From positions 79,843 through 143,842 of the forward strand of contig NZ_RHNN01000006.1 of the NCBI RefSeq assembly GCF_003946245.1: DNA of 64,000 nucleotides, read 5' to 3'. The first letter of the stretch is position 1; each line of letters begins with the position of its first letter. Of this stretch, positions 1 through 9,498 are shown one piece after another. The translations under genes and the position numbers were made by a program. The stretch comes from Levilactobacillus cerevisiae (GTDB lineage Bacteria; Bacillota; Bacilli; Lactobacillales; Lactobacillaceae). The notes beneath the pieces were generated by a model. The model was not told the origin of the DNA. It ran no database searches and saw nothing but the letters and a program-made list of their open reading frames with translations.

Positions 1-1031
1 CGCAGCGGTTAGTGCCGCAATTGCGCGAGCAAGCCGACGTGGTGATTGTTGCCTACCATGGTGGGTTTGAGGCTGACCTGGAGACGGGCGCGCCGACCGA
101 ACGACTAACCGGGGAAAATGAGGGCTATCGCTTACTTACGGCCGTTCCGAGCATCGATGCGCTGGTTACCGGGCACCAACACCGCCAGATTGCGGGGGTC
201 TATCAGGGCGTCCCCACGACGCAACCCGGCGAAAAGGGTGCAGCCGTGGGGCTGATTGAACTGACCTTAGATGCGCACAAGCAGGTTGTCGGTCAGACGG
301 CCAAGCTGTTAAGCACGGCCAACGCAGACCCTGATCAGCAGTTAAGCCACATCGCGGCACGGGTGAAGACCCGGGTCGAGGACTGGTTGGACGAACCAAT
401 TGGTGAGTTGACCGGGGCCTCCTTAACCGTAAGTGACCCCATGATGGCACGCCTACAGGGACATCCATATTTGCAATTTGTGAATGAAGTCGAAATGGCG
501 GCGGGTGGCGTCGACATTGCCGCGACGGCCCTCTTCAACGACGATGTTCGCGGCCTGGCCAGTCACACGACGCGCCGGCAACTCCTCAACAGTTATCCGT
601 ATCCTAATACGTTGGTTGTGGAGCGGGTGACCGGCCGTGAGTTGCGCAACGCCCTGGAGCGCTGTGCCAGTTTCTTTGCGGTCAATCAGGGAAAAGTTGG
701 CGTGGCCAGGGCGTTCACTAGTCCCAAGTTAGCCCTGTACAATTACGACGTGTACAGCGGTCTGTCGTATCAGTTTGATGTCACCCAACCGGTAGGCCAG
801 CGAGTGACCCAATTGACGTACCACGGGGTTGCGGTCCAACCGACACAAACGTTAGAGGTTGCCATGAATCAGTACCGGGGCAACGGCGGTGGTGACTATC
901 CCATGTTTTCTGCCGCTAAGGTCATTCGGGAGATTAATGTCGACATGGCAGAGCTGATCAGTCAGTATTTTAAGGCACATCCCGTTGTGACCGGTCGACC
1001 ACAGACCAACTTCACCGTCGTCACGCATTAA
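1..1031 (+). CDS. 5'-nucleotidase / 2',3'-cyclic phosphodiesterase, C-terminal part
   Basis: The reading frame is open to the left edge, so the start lies outside the window. The visible part begins in the metallophosphoesterase domain: VIVAYHGG near residue 15 and the metal-binding GHQHRQ near residue 57 match the family's late His motifs. The remainder is the 5'-nucleotidase C-terminal domain, with the substrate-cap motif NGGGDYPMF near residue 290. Such enzymes hydrolyse nucleotides or cyclic nucleotides, often at the cell surface or in the cytoplasm in lactobacilli. No sorting motif or membrane tail follows, so this is probably a soluble form. The gene ends 27 bases before a strong bidirectional terminator shared with the convergent oxidoreductase gene. 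Confidence 0.85.
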   Translation, partial: QRLVPQLREQADVVIVAYHGGFEADLETGAPTERLTGENEGYRLLTAVPSIDALVTGHQHRQIAGVYQGVPTTQPGEKGAAVGLIELTLDAHKQVVGQTAKLLSTANADPDQQLSHIAARVKTRVEDWLDEPIGELTGASLTVSDPMMARLQGHPYLQFVNEVEMAAGGVDIAATALFNDDVRGLASHTTRRQLLNSYPYPNTLVVERVTGRELRNALERCASFFAVNQGKVGVARAFTSPKLALYNYDVYSGLSYQFDVTQPVGQRVTQLTYHGVAVQPTQTLEVAMNQYRGNGGGDYPMFSAAKVIREINVDMAELISQYFKAHPVVTGRPQTNFTVVTH

Positions 1032-1057
1032 AGGGTACCGCCAAAATAGTACCATCT

Positions 1058-1100
1058 AAAAAGTCCGTAACCGTTGAACGCCAACGATTGCGGACTTTTT
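1058..1100. terminator. Bidirectional terminator between convergent genes
   Basis: The arms AAAAAGTCCG and CGGACTTTTT are perfect complements around a loop that itself contains CGTTG/CAACG. There are A-runs and T-runs on both sides, so it can stop both the nucleotidase and the convergent MDR transcript. Confidence 0.85.
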
Positions 1101-1101
1101 A

Positions 1102-2082
1102 CTAGCTTTGAATTTGAATGACTAATTTTCCTAAGTTTTCACCGCGCTGTAAGATCTTTAGCCCCTCAGCGGCATCATCAAAGGGCAAAATCCGGTCAAC
1201 GATGGGGTCGAATTCACCCACGGCTAGCTTCTGGCCCACGACACCGGCCATGAAACCGAGGTCGGCAATCTCTTGGGAATTGTTCGAGTGGTAGACGCCA
1301 CCTAGCGCGGAGCGGGTGATGCCCAGGGCCTTGCTGTCTAGGTCTAAATCAGCCGGCATGCCGTCGCCAATCGCAATAATTTGGCCGTTGTAAGCCATGC
1401 GGTCGACATCGGCGGCGAGTTCTGCGCCCCCAATGGTGTTGATGCTCAGACCAACACCCTTTCCATCCGTTGCTTTCATGACCGCGGCCGTCACGTCTTC
1501 TTGGTGGTAGTCGATAATCACGTCGGCACCCACCTTTTCAATCAAGGGCCGTTTGCGCGCCGAGGTCGTGGTAATGGTTTTCAAATGCAGGTCATGGGCG
1601 AATTGTAGGGCGGCTATCCCCACGGCCCCGCCACCAGCGTGAATGAGCACCGTTGGTAATTCGGACAGGTTGGCCTTGCGATACAGGGCCTGGTAAGCCG
1701 TCAATGTGCCACACAGACTGGCAGCCGCCAGTTCAAAGCTCACGTTGCTGGGAATGGGCGCCAGACTTAACGGCGTGGTGACCGTAAACTCTGCGAGACT
1801 CCCGGCTCGGCGGAGATCGCCGTGGTACATGACCCGGTCACCGACCGCCCAGTCCGTCACGTGTGCGCCCACTGCCACAATTTCACCGGCACAGTCCATG
1901 CCCACGACCCGCGGTGCCGTCGTGGTGCTATCTGCGATAACCTTATAGTCCGCCGGGTTCAAGCCAACGGCCCGTACGTAAACTTTCACTTCATCGGCGC
2001 TGGGGGTGGGTTCGGGAACATCGGTTAGGGTAAGGTCATCCAAGGTGTGGGGTGCAGGCCCCGTAATCGTCCAAGCTTTCAT
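1102..2082 (-). CDS. Zinc-independent MDR family NADP-dependent oxidoreductase (quinone oxidoreductase-like)
   Basis: Medium-chain dehydrogenase/reductase of about 326 residues, the usual length for the quinone oxidoreductase branch. The N-terminal GroES-like domain has GLNPADYK and GMDCAGEIVAVG. The Rossmann domain carries VLIHAGGGAVGIAALQ, the NADP-binding glycine motif. The structural and catalytic zinc cysteines of true alcohol dehydrogenases are absent. I place the start at the ATG of MKAW: the AGAAGG ribosome site lies 8-9 bases upstream of it, whereas the ATG three codons earlier touches that site. It likely reduces quinones or enones in the cytosol; the substrate is unknown. It is monocistronic, divergent from the P-type ATPase. 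Confidence 0.85.
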   Translation of the reverse strand: MKAWTITGPAPHTLDDLTLTDVPEPTPSADEVKVYVRAVGLNPADYKVIADSTTTAPRVVGMDCAGEIVAVGAHVTDWAVGDRVMYHGDLRRAGSLAEFTVTTPLSLAPIPSNVSFELAAASLCGTLTAYQALYRKANLSELPTVLIHAGGGAVGIAALQFAHDLHLKTITTTSARKRPLIEKVGADVIIDYHQEDVTAAVMKATDGKGVGLSINTIGGAELAADVDRMAYNGQIIAIGDGMPADLDLDSKALGITRSALGGVYHSNNSQEIADLGFMAGVVGQKLAVGEFDPIVDRILPFDDAAEGLKILQRGENLGKLVIQIQS

Positions 2083-2421
2083 GCAAATCATCCTTCTTTG
2101 TTTGTCTACTAATTCGGGGAAAAGGGACTTCCGTCAAGCGCATCAGCCGGCAAAAATAGTTGTGTGCCTCACTGGTTATGGTAGCTGATTTCTACCGCTA
2201 ATCAAAATAGTTTGTTTGATTGTGACCGTTATCATTTTAGCCTATTATTAAAAGTATGTTGCAATCGAACCTAATGGGATGCAATTTTCATGAAAACTTG
2301 GTAAAATTAATTAACTAAAAATGAGATTTGGAGGTGGACGCCTTGCACCAACCGTATGCTGCATTCCCAATTCCTGACCGCTAAGCTGAATTTTTTCAAA
2401 TAGAAAGGAAGATTTATTTAC
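2083..2421. other. Divergent intergenic region
   Basis: This 339-base spacer separates the oxidoreductase (minus) from the P-type ATPase (plus). It is clearly AT-rich between 2180 and 2330 and should hold both promoters. I see no convincing paired -35/-10 boxes with canonical spacing, and no gene. An AAAGGAAG ribosome site precedes the ATPase ATG. Confidence 0.4.
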
Positions 2422-5172
2422 ATGCCTAAAGACTCAAAAGAACCCGTTAGTACCCCCACCGAAGCTGAAACCACTGACCCTGGACCCAGCCAGCAGTCGC
2501 CCCTATGGCAACGTTCGACTGAGTCCTTACTTGTCGACTTTGCCACGGATAAAGATGCCGGCCTGACCACTGCCGAGGCCCAAGCGCGGCTGAAGCAAAA
2601 TGGCCCCAACGAGTTGACCGCCAAGAAACAGTCGAATTTACTGCGTTTCTTGAAGCAATTTAACAACTCCATCATCTACATCCTGGCGGCGGCTGCCCTG
2701 ATGACGTTTTTCATGCATCACTACTCCGATTCCATTGTTATCGGCCTGGTGATCATTGCGAACGCCTTTATCGGCTATTTCCAGGAACGTTCAGCGGATA
2801 ACGCTTTGGACCGCATCAAGGCTTTACTGGTTTCCGAGGCCGTCGTCATTCGTGACGGCCAGAAGATTACGTTGCCGGCGCGCGAGCTGGTGACCGGAGA
2901 CATCGTCCAGTTGGAAGCCGGGGATACCGTCCCCGCTGACCTCCGATTGATCGACGCGGATAACTTAAAAATCCAAGAGTCCGCCTTGACCGGTGAAACG
3001 GATTCCGTGGAAAAGGGGGAGGATCCCTTGGACGTGGCCGACCTGGCGCTAGCCGAACGGACCAACCAGGCCTTTGCCTCCACCGCCGTTACCAATGGGT
3101 CTGGCCGGGGAATCGTGACCGTTACCGGGACCCAAACCGAGATTGGTCATATCCAGCAAAATGTTGCCGAGGTTAAGCAACAGACGACACCATTAATGAA
3201 AAACTTGAACAGTTTAGGCTTGGGTTTATCCATTGCCATTCTAATTGCGGCCGTCCTGTTATTTATCTTGGGGATGATCACCCACGTCTACAGTTTACCA
3301 ACCCTGTTGATTGCCGTAATCACGATGGTCGTTGGGTCCATGCCTGAAGGTCTGCCGGCCAGCACGTCGGTGGTCCTTGCCATGGGAACCCAGGCGATGA
3401 CCAAGCAAAATATTATCGTTAAGACGCTGCCTGCCGTGGAAACACTGGGGGCCGTCGACATCGTTAACACCGATAAAACCGGGACGTTAACTAAAAATGA
3501 AATGACCGTGACCGACATTTTGACGCCGCAGGATACCTATACCGTGTCTGGTGTGGGTTACGACGCGGCCGGCCACATTCAAAATGACGAGGGCCAAGAA
3601 GTTGATTGGCAGGCTGACAGTGATTTGGAATGGCTGGTCCAAATTGCCGGCCAGACCTCCGATGCCGAATTCCATGAGGAAGATGGCCAGTGGGTCTTGA
3701 CCGGGGAACCCACCGATGGGGCGTTAACGGCGCTCTACCACAAGATGGTCGGCACGGACCCGGCACCCCAAGAAATTGATTCGCTACCGTTTGATTCCGC
3801 CATCCGCTACTCGGCGCGACTCGTCGATCACCGCGGCCAACGCTACCTGCTGGTCAAGGGAGCGCCCCAAACGTTAACGCGCTTGATGGCCGATCAGGGT
3901 GAAACCGTGGACGAAGCCGCTTGGCAAGCTCGGTTGTCTGAATTGACGCAACAGGGGAAACGGGTGGTGGCCTTGGGGTACCAACCCGTAGCCGCCGACG
4001 CCGATGAAGTCGACGATATCGCGGTCGGTCAGAACTTCCATTTAGCCGGAATGGCCGGCATCATCGACCCCCCACGTCCTGGAGTGGCCGATGCCGTGCG
4101 GCAATTACGGTACGCCGGAATTAAAGTTAAAATGATTACCGGGGATGACCCGGAAACAGCCGCGGCTATCGCCCAACAGCTGAACCTGTCCGAACAGGCC
4201 AAGGCCATTACCGGTCCCGAACTGGCGCAATTGAGTGATGCCGAACTGGCCGCTCAGATTGACAAGTACACCGTGTTTGCCCGGACGACACCTGCTGACA
4301 AATTGCGGATCGTGAAGGCCCAACAGTCTCGTGGTCACGTGGTTTCCATGACCGGTGATGGGGTCAACGATGCGCCTGCCTTGAAGCAAGCCGACATTGG
4401 GGTCGCCATGGGAATTCGGGGAACCGACGTTGCCAAGGATTCCGCCGACATGGTGTTGGCGGACGACGACTTCACCTCAATCTTAAGCGCTGTGCGGGAA
4501 GGCCGGCACGTCTTCGATAACATTCGGAAGACGATTCGGTTCTTACTGCCAACCAGTTTCGCCGAAGGATTGATTGTGGTCCTCAGTATTTTGATGGATC
4601 AAGAGTTGCCCCTGTTCCCCACACAACTGTTGTGGATTAACATGGTGTCCGCCTTGACGATTCAATTTGCCTTCATCTTCGAACCCGCCGAAAGTGGCAT
4701 CATGAAGCGGGGACCACGGGATGTCACCCGGGGAATCTTGTCCAAGCTGGATATTTTCGAAGTCACCTACGTGTCGCTACTGATCTCTGGGTTGGGGATG
4801 TTTGCCTACGACCTCTTAACGGGCCAGGGTCTCTCCGCCGTCATCGGGAGTACCATGACGCTAAACGTGATCATCTTCGGCAAGATTTTCTATCTGTTCA
4901 ACCTGCAAAATGACCATCCCGTGCTGTCGAAATACTTCTTCAGAAATAAGATGAGCTTCGCGATTGTGGGGCTCTTGCTGGTGCTGCAAGCTGTGATTAT
5001 TTACTGGCCAGCCATGCAGGGTGTCTTCCACACCACGTCCGTCAACTTTGTCTATGGTTGGGGAATCCCAATTGTAGCTGGTATCGTGGTGTTGGTAGTC
5101 ACAGAAATTGCGAAAGCCATCCGTCACCGCATCGACGCTAGTACCGTTACTCGCGAGCAACGCAACTTTTAA
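2422..5172 (+). CDS. P2-type cation-transporting ATPase (HAD superfamily)
   Basis: Membrane ion pump of 916 residues, full length for P2 ATPases. In order: an N-terminal cation-ATPase domain, the actuator motif LTGETDSVEKG near residue 190, the M4 motif PEGLP near 311, the phosphorylation site DKTGT with Asp351, the KGAP nucleotide-binding motif, the hinge MTGDGVNDAPALK near 650, and C-terminal helices M5-M10. The PEGLP motif is typical of Ca2+ pumps. However, M6 reads NMVSALTI where SERCA-type pumps have N..TD, so the aspartate ligand is missing and the transported ion cannot be assigned. A small two-helix membrane protein follows 42 bases downstream and may be cotranscribed. Confidence 0.92.
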   Translation: MPKDSKEPVSTPTEAETTDPGPSQQSPLWQRSTESLLVDFATDKDAGLTTAEAQARLKQNGPNELTAKKQSNLLRFLKQFNNSIIYILAAAALMTFFMHHYSDSIVIGLVIIANAFIGYFQERSADNALDRIKALLVSEAVVIRDGQKITLPARELVTGDIVQLEAGDTVPADLRLIDADNLKIQESALTGETDSVEKGEDPLDVADLALAERTNQAFASTAVTNGSGRGIVTVTGTQTEIGHIQQNVAEVKQQTTPLMKNLNSLGLGLSIAILIAAVLLFILGMITHVYSLPTLLIAVITMVVGSMPEGLPASTSVVLAMGTQAMTKQNIIVKTLPAVETLGAVDIVNTDKTGTLTKNEMTVTDILTPQDTYTVSGVGYDAAGHIQNDEGQEVDWQADSDLEWLVQIAGQTSDAEFHEEDGQWVLTGEPTDGALTALYHKMVGTDPAPQEIDSLPFDSAIRYSARLVDHRGQRYLLVKGAPQTLTRLMADQGETVDEAAWQARLSELTQQGKRVVALGYQPVAADADEVDDIAVGQNFHLAGMAGIIDPPRPGVADAVRQLRYAGIKVKMITGDDPETAAAIAQQLNLSEQAKAITGPELAQLSDAELAAQIDKYTVFARTTPADKLRIVKAQQSRGHVVSMTGDGVNDAPALKQADIGVAMGIRGTDVAKDSADMVLADDDFTSILSAVREGRHVFDNIRKTIRFLLPTSFAEGLIVVLSILMDQELPLFPTQLLWINMVSALTIQFAFIFEPAESGIMKRGPRDVTRGILSKLDIFEVTYVSLLISGLGMFAYDLLTGQGLSAVIGSTMTLNVIIFGKIFYLFNLQNDHPVLSKYFFRNKMSFAIVGLLLVLQAVIIYWPAMQGVFHTTSVNFVYGWGIPIVAGIVVLVVTEIAKAIRHRIDASTVTREQRNF

Positions 5173-5213
5173 TAAGCTGTTGTCAGGCGTGCGTTTAAAG
5201 ATGGGTGGTTGAA

Positions 5214-5381
5214 ATGAAACGTAAAATTCACTGGGTACCGGTGGGCATCATGCTCCTCGCAGCGGTCTTCGTCGACCTCAGTCGCGATAGCTTGCCAGAG
5301 TGGCTAGTCATCGGCTTTACGATTGGGTGGGTCCTGATCGTCGCTGTCTGCGTGTACCAAATGGTGAGTATTAAGCGTTAA
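5214..5381 (+). CDS. Small two-helix membrane protein
   Basis: A 55-residue frame starts MKRKIHWVPVG with a GGGTGG ribosome site a few bases upstream. Two hydrophobic stretches (residues about 8-21 and 32-50) are joined by a short charged loop (DLSRDSLPEW), and the C-terminus SIKR is basic. That is a normal small integral membrane protein with both ends inside. It follows the P-type ATPase on the same strand, so a role as its small partner is conceivable but not shown. I do not recognise the family. Confidence 0.55.
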   Translation: MKRKIHWVPVGIMLLAAVFVDLSRDSLPEWLVIGFTIGWVLIVAVCVYQMVSIKR

Positions 5382-5389
5382 TTAAATGG

Positions 5390-5568
5390 GAGAGTGGGAT
5401 AAAAGGCGGTTAGCTGGTGAGCATTAAGGCTGATAGCCGGATAATCCCGGGCTTGGATTATTTGGCTATCAGTTTTAAGCGGAGCCAGCTGCCTTTTGTC
5501 GCACGTTTCAACAATATAGCATTGGAGATACAACGTGAGTCTGGGGATTTATCCCAGACTCTTTTTTT
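5390..5568 (+). ncRNA. Structured intergenic repeat, family 1, copy with terminator
   Basis: Nested hairpins: an outer stem pairs GTGGGATAAAAGGC with GCCTTTTGTCGCAC, then AGCTGG with CCAGCT, TGATAGCC with GGCTATCA, and ATAATCC with GGATTAT. A 3' extension ends in a terminator (GAGTCTGGG/CCCAGACTC plus seven T). The first bases, AGAGTGGGATAAA, can alternatively pair with TTTATCCC of the terminator's 3' side. A second full copy lies at 7204-7377, a core copy at 28443-28565, and cores are nested within the composite repeats near 45.7 and 47.75 kb. Function unknown. Confidence 0.6.
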
Positions 5569-5774
5569 ATAGTTGGCTGTACGACGCTGAAAACGACAAC
5601 GTAGGTATAACCCACCGACATAGCAGAGGTAGAAGACTAAGCTATTGGCATTGTTGTGGTTAACTACCGGCTTCCCTTATACCTTGAGGGACACAATCTA
5701 GGAATATTTAGCGAAACCCCTAGCCCTTAGCACCCGATAATCCTATACTGGTAGAAAAGGGGGCGGAACATAAA
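5569..5774. other. Intergenic region upstream of the dipeptidase
   Basis: No gene was seen. A TATACT hexamer at 5744-5749 is a reasonable -10 box for the dipeptidase gene, without a good -35 partner. Confidence 0.35.
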
Positions 5775-7196
5775 ATGTTGAAGAAAAGTTCCGATTGTAC
5801 CGAGATTTTAGTGGGTAAGGCCGCCAGTATGGACGGTTCCACCATTGTGGCACGTAACGAGGATGGTTACGGCCCCATCAATCCAATTAAGTTTGTGGTC
5901 CACCCAGCAACGGACCAACCGGGTGCCACGTTCACGTCAATTACCACGGGCGTTAACGTTCCCTTACCCGATCATGCTTTGCGCTACACCGGCACGCCCC
6001 AGGCTGACCAGAGTGATGGCCAGTACGAAGAAGCCGGCATCAATGAATTAAACGTCGGCATGAGTGCCACCGAAACCACGGCGACCAACGCCCGCGTTCT
6101 GGGTTACGACCCACTGGTTGACGATGGGATTAACGAAGAAGCCATGGTCACCCTGGTTTTGCCATACATCAAGACTGCCAAGGAGGGTGCCCAACGCTTG
6201 GGTGCGCTGCTTGAAAAATACGGCACCGGTGAGAGCAACAGCATTGCCTTCAACGATCATGATGAAATTTGGTACCTGGAGACGGCCGGTGGTCATCACT
6301 GGGCAGCCATGCGTTTGCCAGAAAATACTTACGCCATCGCGCCTAACCAGACGTTGATGCAAGAGGTTGACCTCAACGACAGTGACAACTTCTTGGTTGC
6401 GACTGACCTGGTCGACTTTGTTGAAAAGAACCATTTGAACCCCACGCCTGGCACCTTTAACTTCCGCGAAATCTTCGGCACGCACGGTGAAGATGATGCG
6501 TACTACAACACGCCGCGGACCTGGTACGGCCAAAAGTTATTCAATCCAGAAATTACGGATCAACAGCCAACCGACCAGGACATGCCATTTACCCGCGTGC
6601 CCGCTAAGAAGTTGGCGATTGAGGATGTGCAGTTCTTCTTGAGCTCACACTACAACGGCACGCCGTACGATCCATTTGGCACCTACGCTTCCGGCTCAGC
6701 CGATGACCAGAAGAAGTACCGGCCAATCGCGATGGACCGGAATCAGTGTTCCTCCATTTTGCAAATTAGAAACGATGTACCGGCCGATCACGCCGCCATT
6801 CAGTGGATCGCCATGGGCTTCTTCGCCTACGCACCTTACGTGCCATTCTTCACGAACATCGACGACACGCCGGTTGATTACCAGAACACGACGACTTCAG
6901 TTGATGTCGAGAACGTTTACTGGTTGAATAAGACCTTGTCCGTGATTATTGAACCCCATTTCCACGAGTATGTCGAAGCCGTTAACGCCTTCCGCGAAGG
7001 TTGCCAGTCCTATGCTCGTTCTCGGGTCGCAGCGACCGACGCCAGCATCACGGGCGACGCGACAGCCTTCCTGACCAAGAGCAATGCCGAAACGGCGGGT
7101 GAGATTTCCAAACGAACCCACCAACTGTTCGACGACCTGGTTAAACACGGCTTGTTGTTATCCAAGACGGCTTGGGAAAAGGGTCAAAACCTGTAA
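5775..7196 (+). CDS. pepD: C69 family dipeptidase
   Basis: Cytosolic Ntn-hydrolase dipeptidase of 473 residues, the usual length for PepD/PepDA of lactobacilli. The N-terminal SSDCTEILVGKAASMDGS contains the nucleophile Cys8, exposed by removal of a short propeptide in this family, followed by the conserved VARNEDG. A further conserved block, WYLETAGGHHWAA, is near residue 170. It cleaves dipeptides late in peptide catabolism, feeding amino acids from casein- or plant-derived peptides. The ribosome site is a G-rich stretch just before the ATG. The gene stands alone between two copies of the family 1 structured repeat. Confidence 0.92.
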   Translation: MLKKSSDCTEILVGKAASMDGSTIVARNEDGYGPINPIKFVVHPATDQPGATFTSITTGVNVPLPDHALRYTGTPQADQSDGQYEEAGINELNVGMSATETTATNARVLGYDPLVDDGINEEAMVTLVLPYIKTAKEGAQRLGALLEKYGTGESNSIAFNDHDEIWYLETAGGHHWAAMRLPENTYAIAPNQTLMQEVDLNDSDNFLVATDLVDFVEKNHLNPTPGTFNFREIFGTHGEDDAYYNTPRTWYGQKLFNPEITDQQPTDQDMPFTRVPAKKLAIEDVQFFLSSHYNGTPYDPFGTYASGSADDQKKYRPIAMDRNQCSSILQIRNDVPADHAAIQWIAMGFFAYAPYVPFFTNIDDTPVDYQNTTTSVDVENVYWLNKTLSVIIEPHFHEYVEAVNAFREGCQSYARSRVAATDASITGDATAFLTKSNAETAGEISKRTHQLFDDLVKHGLLLSKTAWEKGQNL

Positions 7197-7203
7197 CAAA
7201 ATA

Positions 7204-7377
7204 GAGAGTGGGACAAAAGGCGGTTAGCTGGTGAGCATTAAGGCTGATAGCCGGATAATCCCGGGTTGGGATTATTTGGCTATCAGGTTTAAGCGGAACC
7301 CGCTGCATATTGTCGCACGTTTCGACAATATAGCTTTGGAGACACAAGGTGAGTCTGGGGTTTTGTCCCAGACTCTT
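7204..7377 (+). ncRNA. Structured intergenic repeat, family 1, second full copy
   Basis: Same order of elements as the copy at 5390, about 90% identical by eye. Relative to that copy the 5' segment reads GGGACAAAA and the 3' partner TTTTGTCCC, so a T-A pair has become C-G on both sides: a compensatory change. The final hairpin GAGTCTGGG/CCCAGACTC is kept, but the T-run is lost (CTCTTGG), so this copy is probably a poor terminator. Confidence 0.6.
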
Positions 7378-7449
7378 GGCGGCTAATTGATTGCCGCTAG
7401 AAAAAGAGTGAGTGGTGAAAAGTTGAGGATAGACTAGGAGGAGACAACC

Positions 7450-8451
7450 ATGAAGTGGATGAAATTCATCTTGGCCAGCAGTGTGGGACTGTGTTTGTGG
7501 GGCGGCGTGACAACTGCCCGCGCAGCCAAGAAAGTCACGTTACCGGCGTATCCGAAGCAGCGGGTCTTTACGTTTAAGACGAAGGGCACCAAAGTTTACA
7601 GTTATCCGCGGGCGGCCTACCAGCACAGCGATGTGTTAGGGGCCGACCAAAGCACGACTAAGAAGTGGACGGTCGATAAGGTGGTCACCGTGAAGGGCAA
7701 ACGCTACGTGCGGCTCGCTTTGGTTAGCGCCAAAGCGTTGCCACACGGCACCATTGTCCCAAATGCCACCAAGACCAAGACAACCTTGGTCGGCGGTTAC
7801 GTGGCCCTGAGCAAGCTGAAGTATCACCAACAGATTGCGCAAATGAAGGCCATGAAGAAAACCGCTTACTGGACGCCAACCACCACAACTGATTTTTGGA
7901 ACATGCCCGCCAAGTCTTTGGGGAAGACGGCGGCGAACCATTACGGCCACACGTACGGCTACCAGACAATCTACGCGATTCAATCGTTGACGACCACCAG
8001 TAAAAAGCGCTATTTGTACTTTGAAACGGCGGCTGGCAAGGCGATTGGCTGGTTGCCACAGAGCGCGGTCATCCGCGGCCAATATCCGGATCTCTTGAAA
8101 CGAGAGCTGAACCGGAATTTGACAGCCGACACGACGGCGTTGACCACGGTGGATAAGGCCGGTCACGTCAAGGTTGGCGTGGCATTGAAGAATGGCCAAG
8201 TCCAACGGGTGGCCCTGTTGAAGCAAAACAGTACCACGGCCGTCTATGATTTTAAGGACGGCAAGGCGGTCAAACTAACGACGCGCACATCAGCGGGCAA
8301 GGTCAAGCAGTCCGTAGCGATGACCCAAACAACCACGAACCTGACGTTCAAGGCCCAATCGGACTTTGACATTCAGGGGTACACGTACCAGGTGAAGGTC
8401 ACGCCGGCCGGTAGGGTCAGTGTCCTGAGCGTTGGTGGGTGGATTGCTTAA
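7450..8451 (+). CDS. Secreted protein of unknown function
   Basis: A 333-residue protein with a clear signal peptide: MKWMKFILASSVGLCLWGG followed by TTARAAKK, so cleavage after ARA is likely. The AGGAGGAG ribosome site decides the start. The mature part is basic (many Lys, Thr) and built of beta-rich segments such as TKGTKVYSYPRAAYQ, GKRYVRLAL and KKRYLYFETAAGKAIGWLPQSAV. The last resembles the GW/SH3-like cell-wall-binding modules of lactobacillal surface proteins. No LPXTG or membrane anchor is present. It may be held non-covalently to the wall. Single gene followed by its own terminator. Confidence 0.6.
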   Translation: MKWMKFILASSVGLCLWGGVTTARAAKKVTLPAYPKQRVFTFKTKGTKVYSYPRAAYQHSDVLGADQSTTKKWTVDKVVTVKGKRYVRLALVSAKALPHGTIVPNATKTKTTLVGGYVALSKLKYHQQIAQMKAMKKTAYWTPTTTTDFWNMPAKSLGKTAANHYGHTYGYQTIYAIQSLTTTSKKRYLYFETAAGKAIGWLPQSAVIRGQYPDLLKRELNRNLTADTTALTTVDKAGHVKVGVALKNGQVQRVALLKQNSTTAVYDFKDGKAVKLTTRTSAGKVKQSVAMTQTTTNLTFKAQSDFDIQGYTYQVKVTPAGRVSVLSVGGWIA

Positions 8452-8464
8452 GTTAAAGTAAATG

Positions 8465-8502
8465 AAAATCCGGTCGCTGCGTCTTGGCTGACCGGATTTT
8501 TT
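8465..8502 (+). terminator. Rho-independent terminator
   Basis: AAAATCCGGTC pairs with GACCGGATTTT, with a T-run after the right arm, immediately downstream of the secreted-protein gene. Confidence 0.85.
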
Positions 8503-8559
8503 GGCGTCCTTGACTGACAGCCAGCTCTAAGTGTTAAGCTAAACGCGAGGTGAAAGACA

Positions 8560-9117
8560 ATGGCAAAAACAGAGCTACAAAAATTAGCAGCCGGCGAGCC
8601 TTACCATTTTCTAGACGACGAGGTGGCCGCACGAAAGGCCCAAGCCGCAAAGCTGTGTCAGGAGTTCAACGCGATTCCAGCCACTGATCCCGCCGCTCAG
8701 ACGGCTAAAATCAAGGAAATCTTGGGCAGTCACGGTGAGTGGGTTTCCGTTCAGGCCACGTTCAACTGCGATAACGGCCAGAACATCCACGTTGGCGAGG
8801 ACTTCTTGAGTAATTACAATCTCACCATCTTAGACATTGCGCCGGTGACGATTGGTAGCCACGTGATGATTGGGCCCAATGTGGATATTTACACGGTCAA
8901 TCATCCCCTGACGCCAACCGGTCGGCGAGAGTATCTGGCGCAGGCAACACCAGTCACCATCGGCAATGACGTTTGGATCGGTGGCAAGGTGGCCATCATG
9001 CCCGGCGTGACGATTGGCGATAACGTGGTAGTTGCGGCCGGTGCCGTGGTCACCAAGGATGTCCCAGCAAACACGTTGGTCGGCGGCGTCCCGGCTAGAA
9101 AACTGAAAATGCTGTAA
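8560..9117 (+). CDS. Hexapeptide-repeat O-acetyltransferase (maltose/galactoside acetyltransferase-like)
   Basis: A 185-residue member of the left-handed beta-helix acetyltransferases. Residues 1-55 form the short helical Mac domain ([18 protein letters not shown]). The rest carries hexapeptide turns ([44 protein letters not shown]). The catalytic His sits in [12 protein letters not shown]. Transfers acetyl from acetyl-CoA to a sugar hydroxyl in the cytosol. Two paralogues occur in this window, at 29972 and 36137. Start supported by a GAGGTG ribosome site. Confidence 0.9.
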   Translation: MAKTELQKLAAGEPYHFLDDEVAARKAQAAKLCQEFNAIPATDPAAQTAKIKEILGSHGEWVSVQATFNCDNGQNIHVGEDFLSNYNLTILDIAPVTIGSHVMIGPNVDIYTVNHPLTPTGRREYLAQATPVTIGNDVWIGGKVAIMPGVTIGDNVVVAAGAVVTKDVPANTLVGGVPARKLKML

Positions 9118-9120
9118 TCA

Positions 9121-9159
9121 AAAATCCTGGTAGCCAATGATGACTATCCAGGATTTTTT
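9121..9159 (+). terminator. Rho-independent terminator
   Basis: AAAATCCTGGTAG and a near-complement ending CCAGGATTTTTT form a stem with a T-run, right after the acetyltransferase gene. Confidence 0.8.
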
Positions 9160-9308
9160 GAGTTCTATAGAAAGATGAAATGTTGGCATCGCCCTCTACA
9201 CGGCAGGGATATGACACTTGAATATCGACAACATTGTCTAAGAATGCAGGCCCACGCCTCGTCAGATGGACTGTGATCACAGCATCGTCATGTTGAAGAA
9301 CAAGATTA

Positions 9309-9497
9309 ACCGGAGGAGGCCAGAGATGCAGGCAGCTGTGACAACGGTGTTAGCTGGGAACCAGCTTACAGCGTGGGACGTGTTTGGAGACTGGCGAATT
9401 TTGCCAGGCTTCAAACCGAGCCGGAGGACCGCCTCTCAGGCCGTAGGCGGTCCCCATAGCAGCCGGAATCTCTGGCAGCCGCAGGTGGCAATTTACC
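9309..9497 (+). ncRNA. Structured intergenic repeat, family 2, copy A
   Basis: Begins AACCGGAGGAGGCCAGAG and ends CTCTGGCAGCCGCAGGTGG, the two ends pairing through GCCAGAG/CTCTGGC. Inner hairpins are AGCTGG-gaa-CCAGCT, GACTGGC/GCCAGGC and GGACCGCC/GGCGGTCC. The same plan, with different bases in the arms, is found at 45905, 47351 (inverted) and 56722. It directly abuts the 3' end of the convergent thiZ. Function unknown. Confidence 0.6.
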
Positions 9498-9498
9498 G

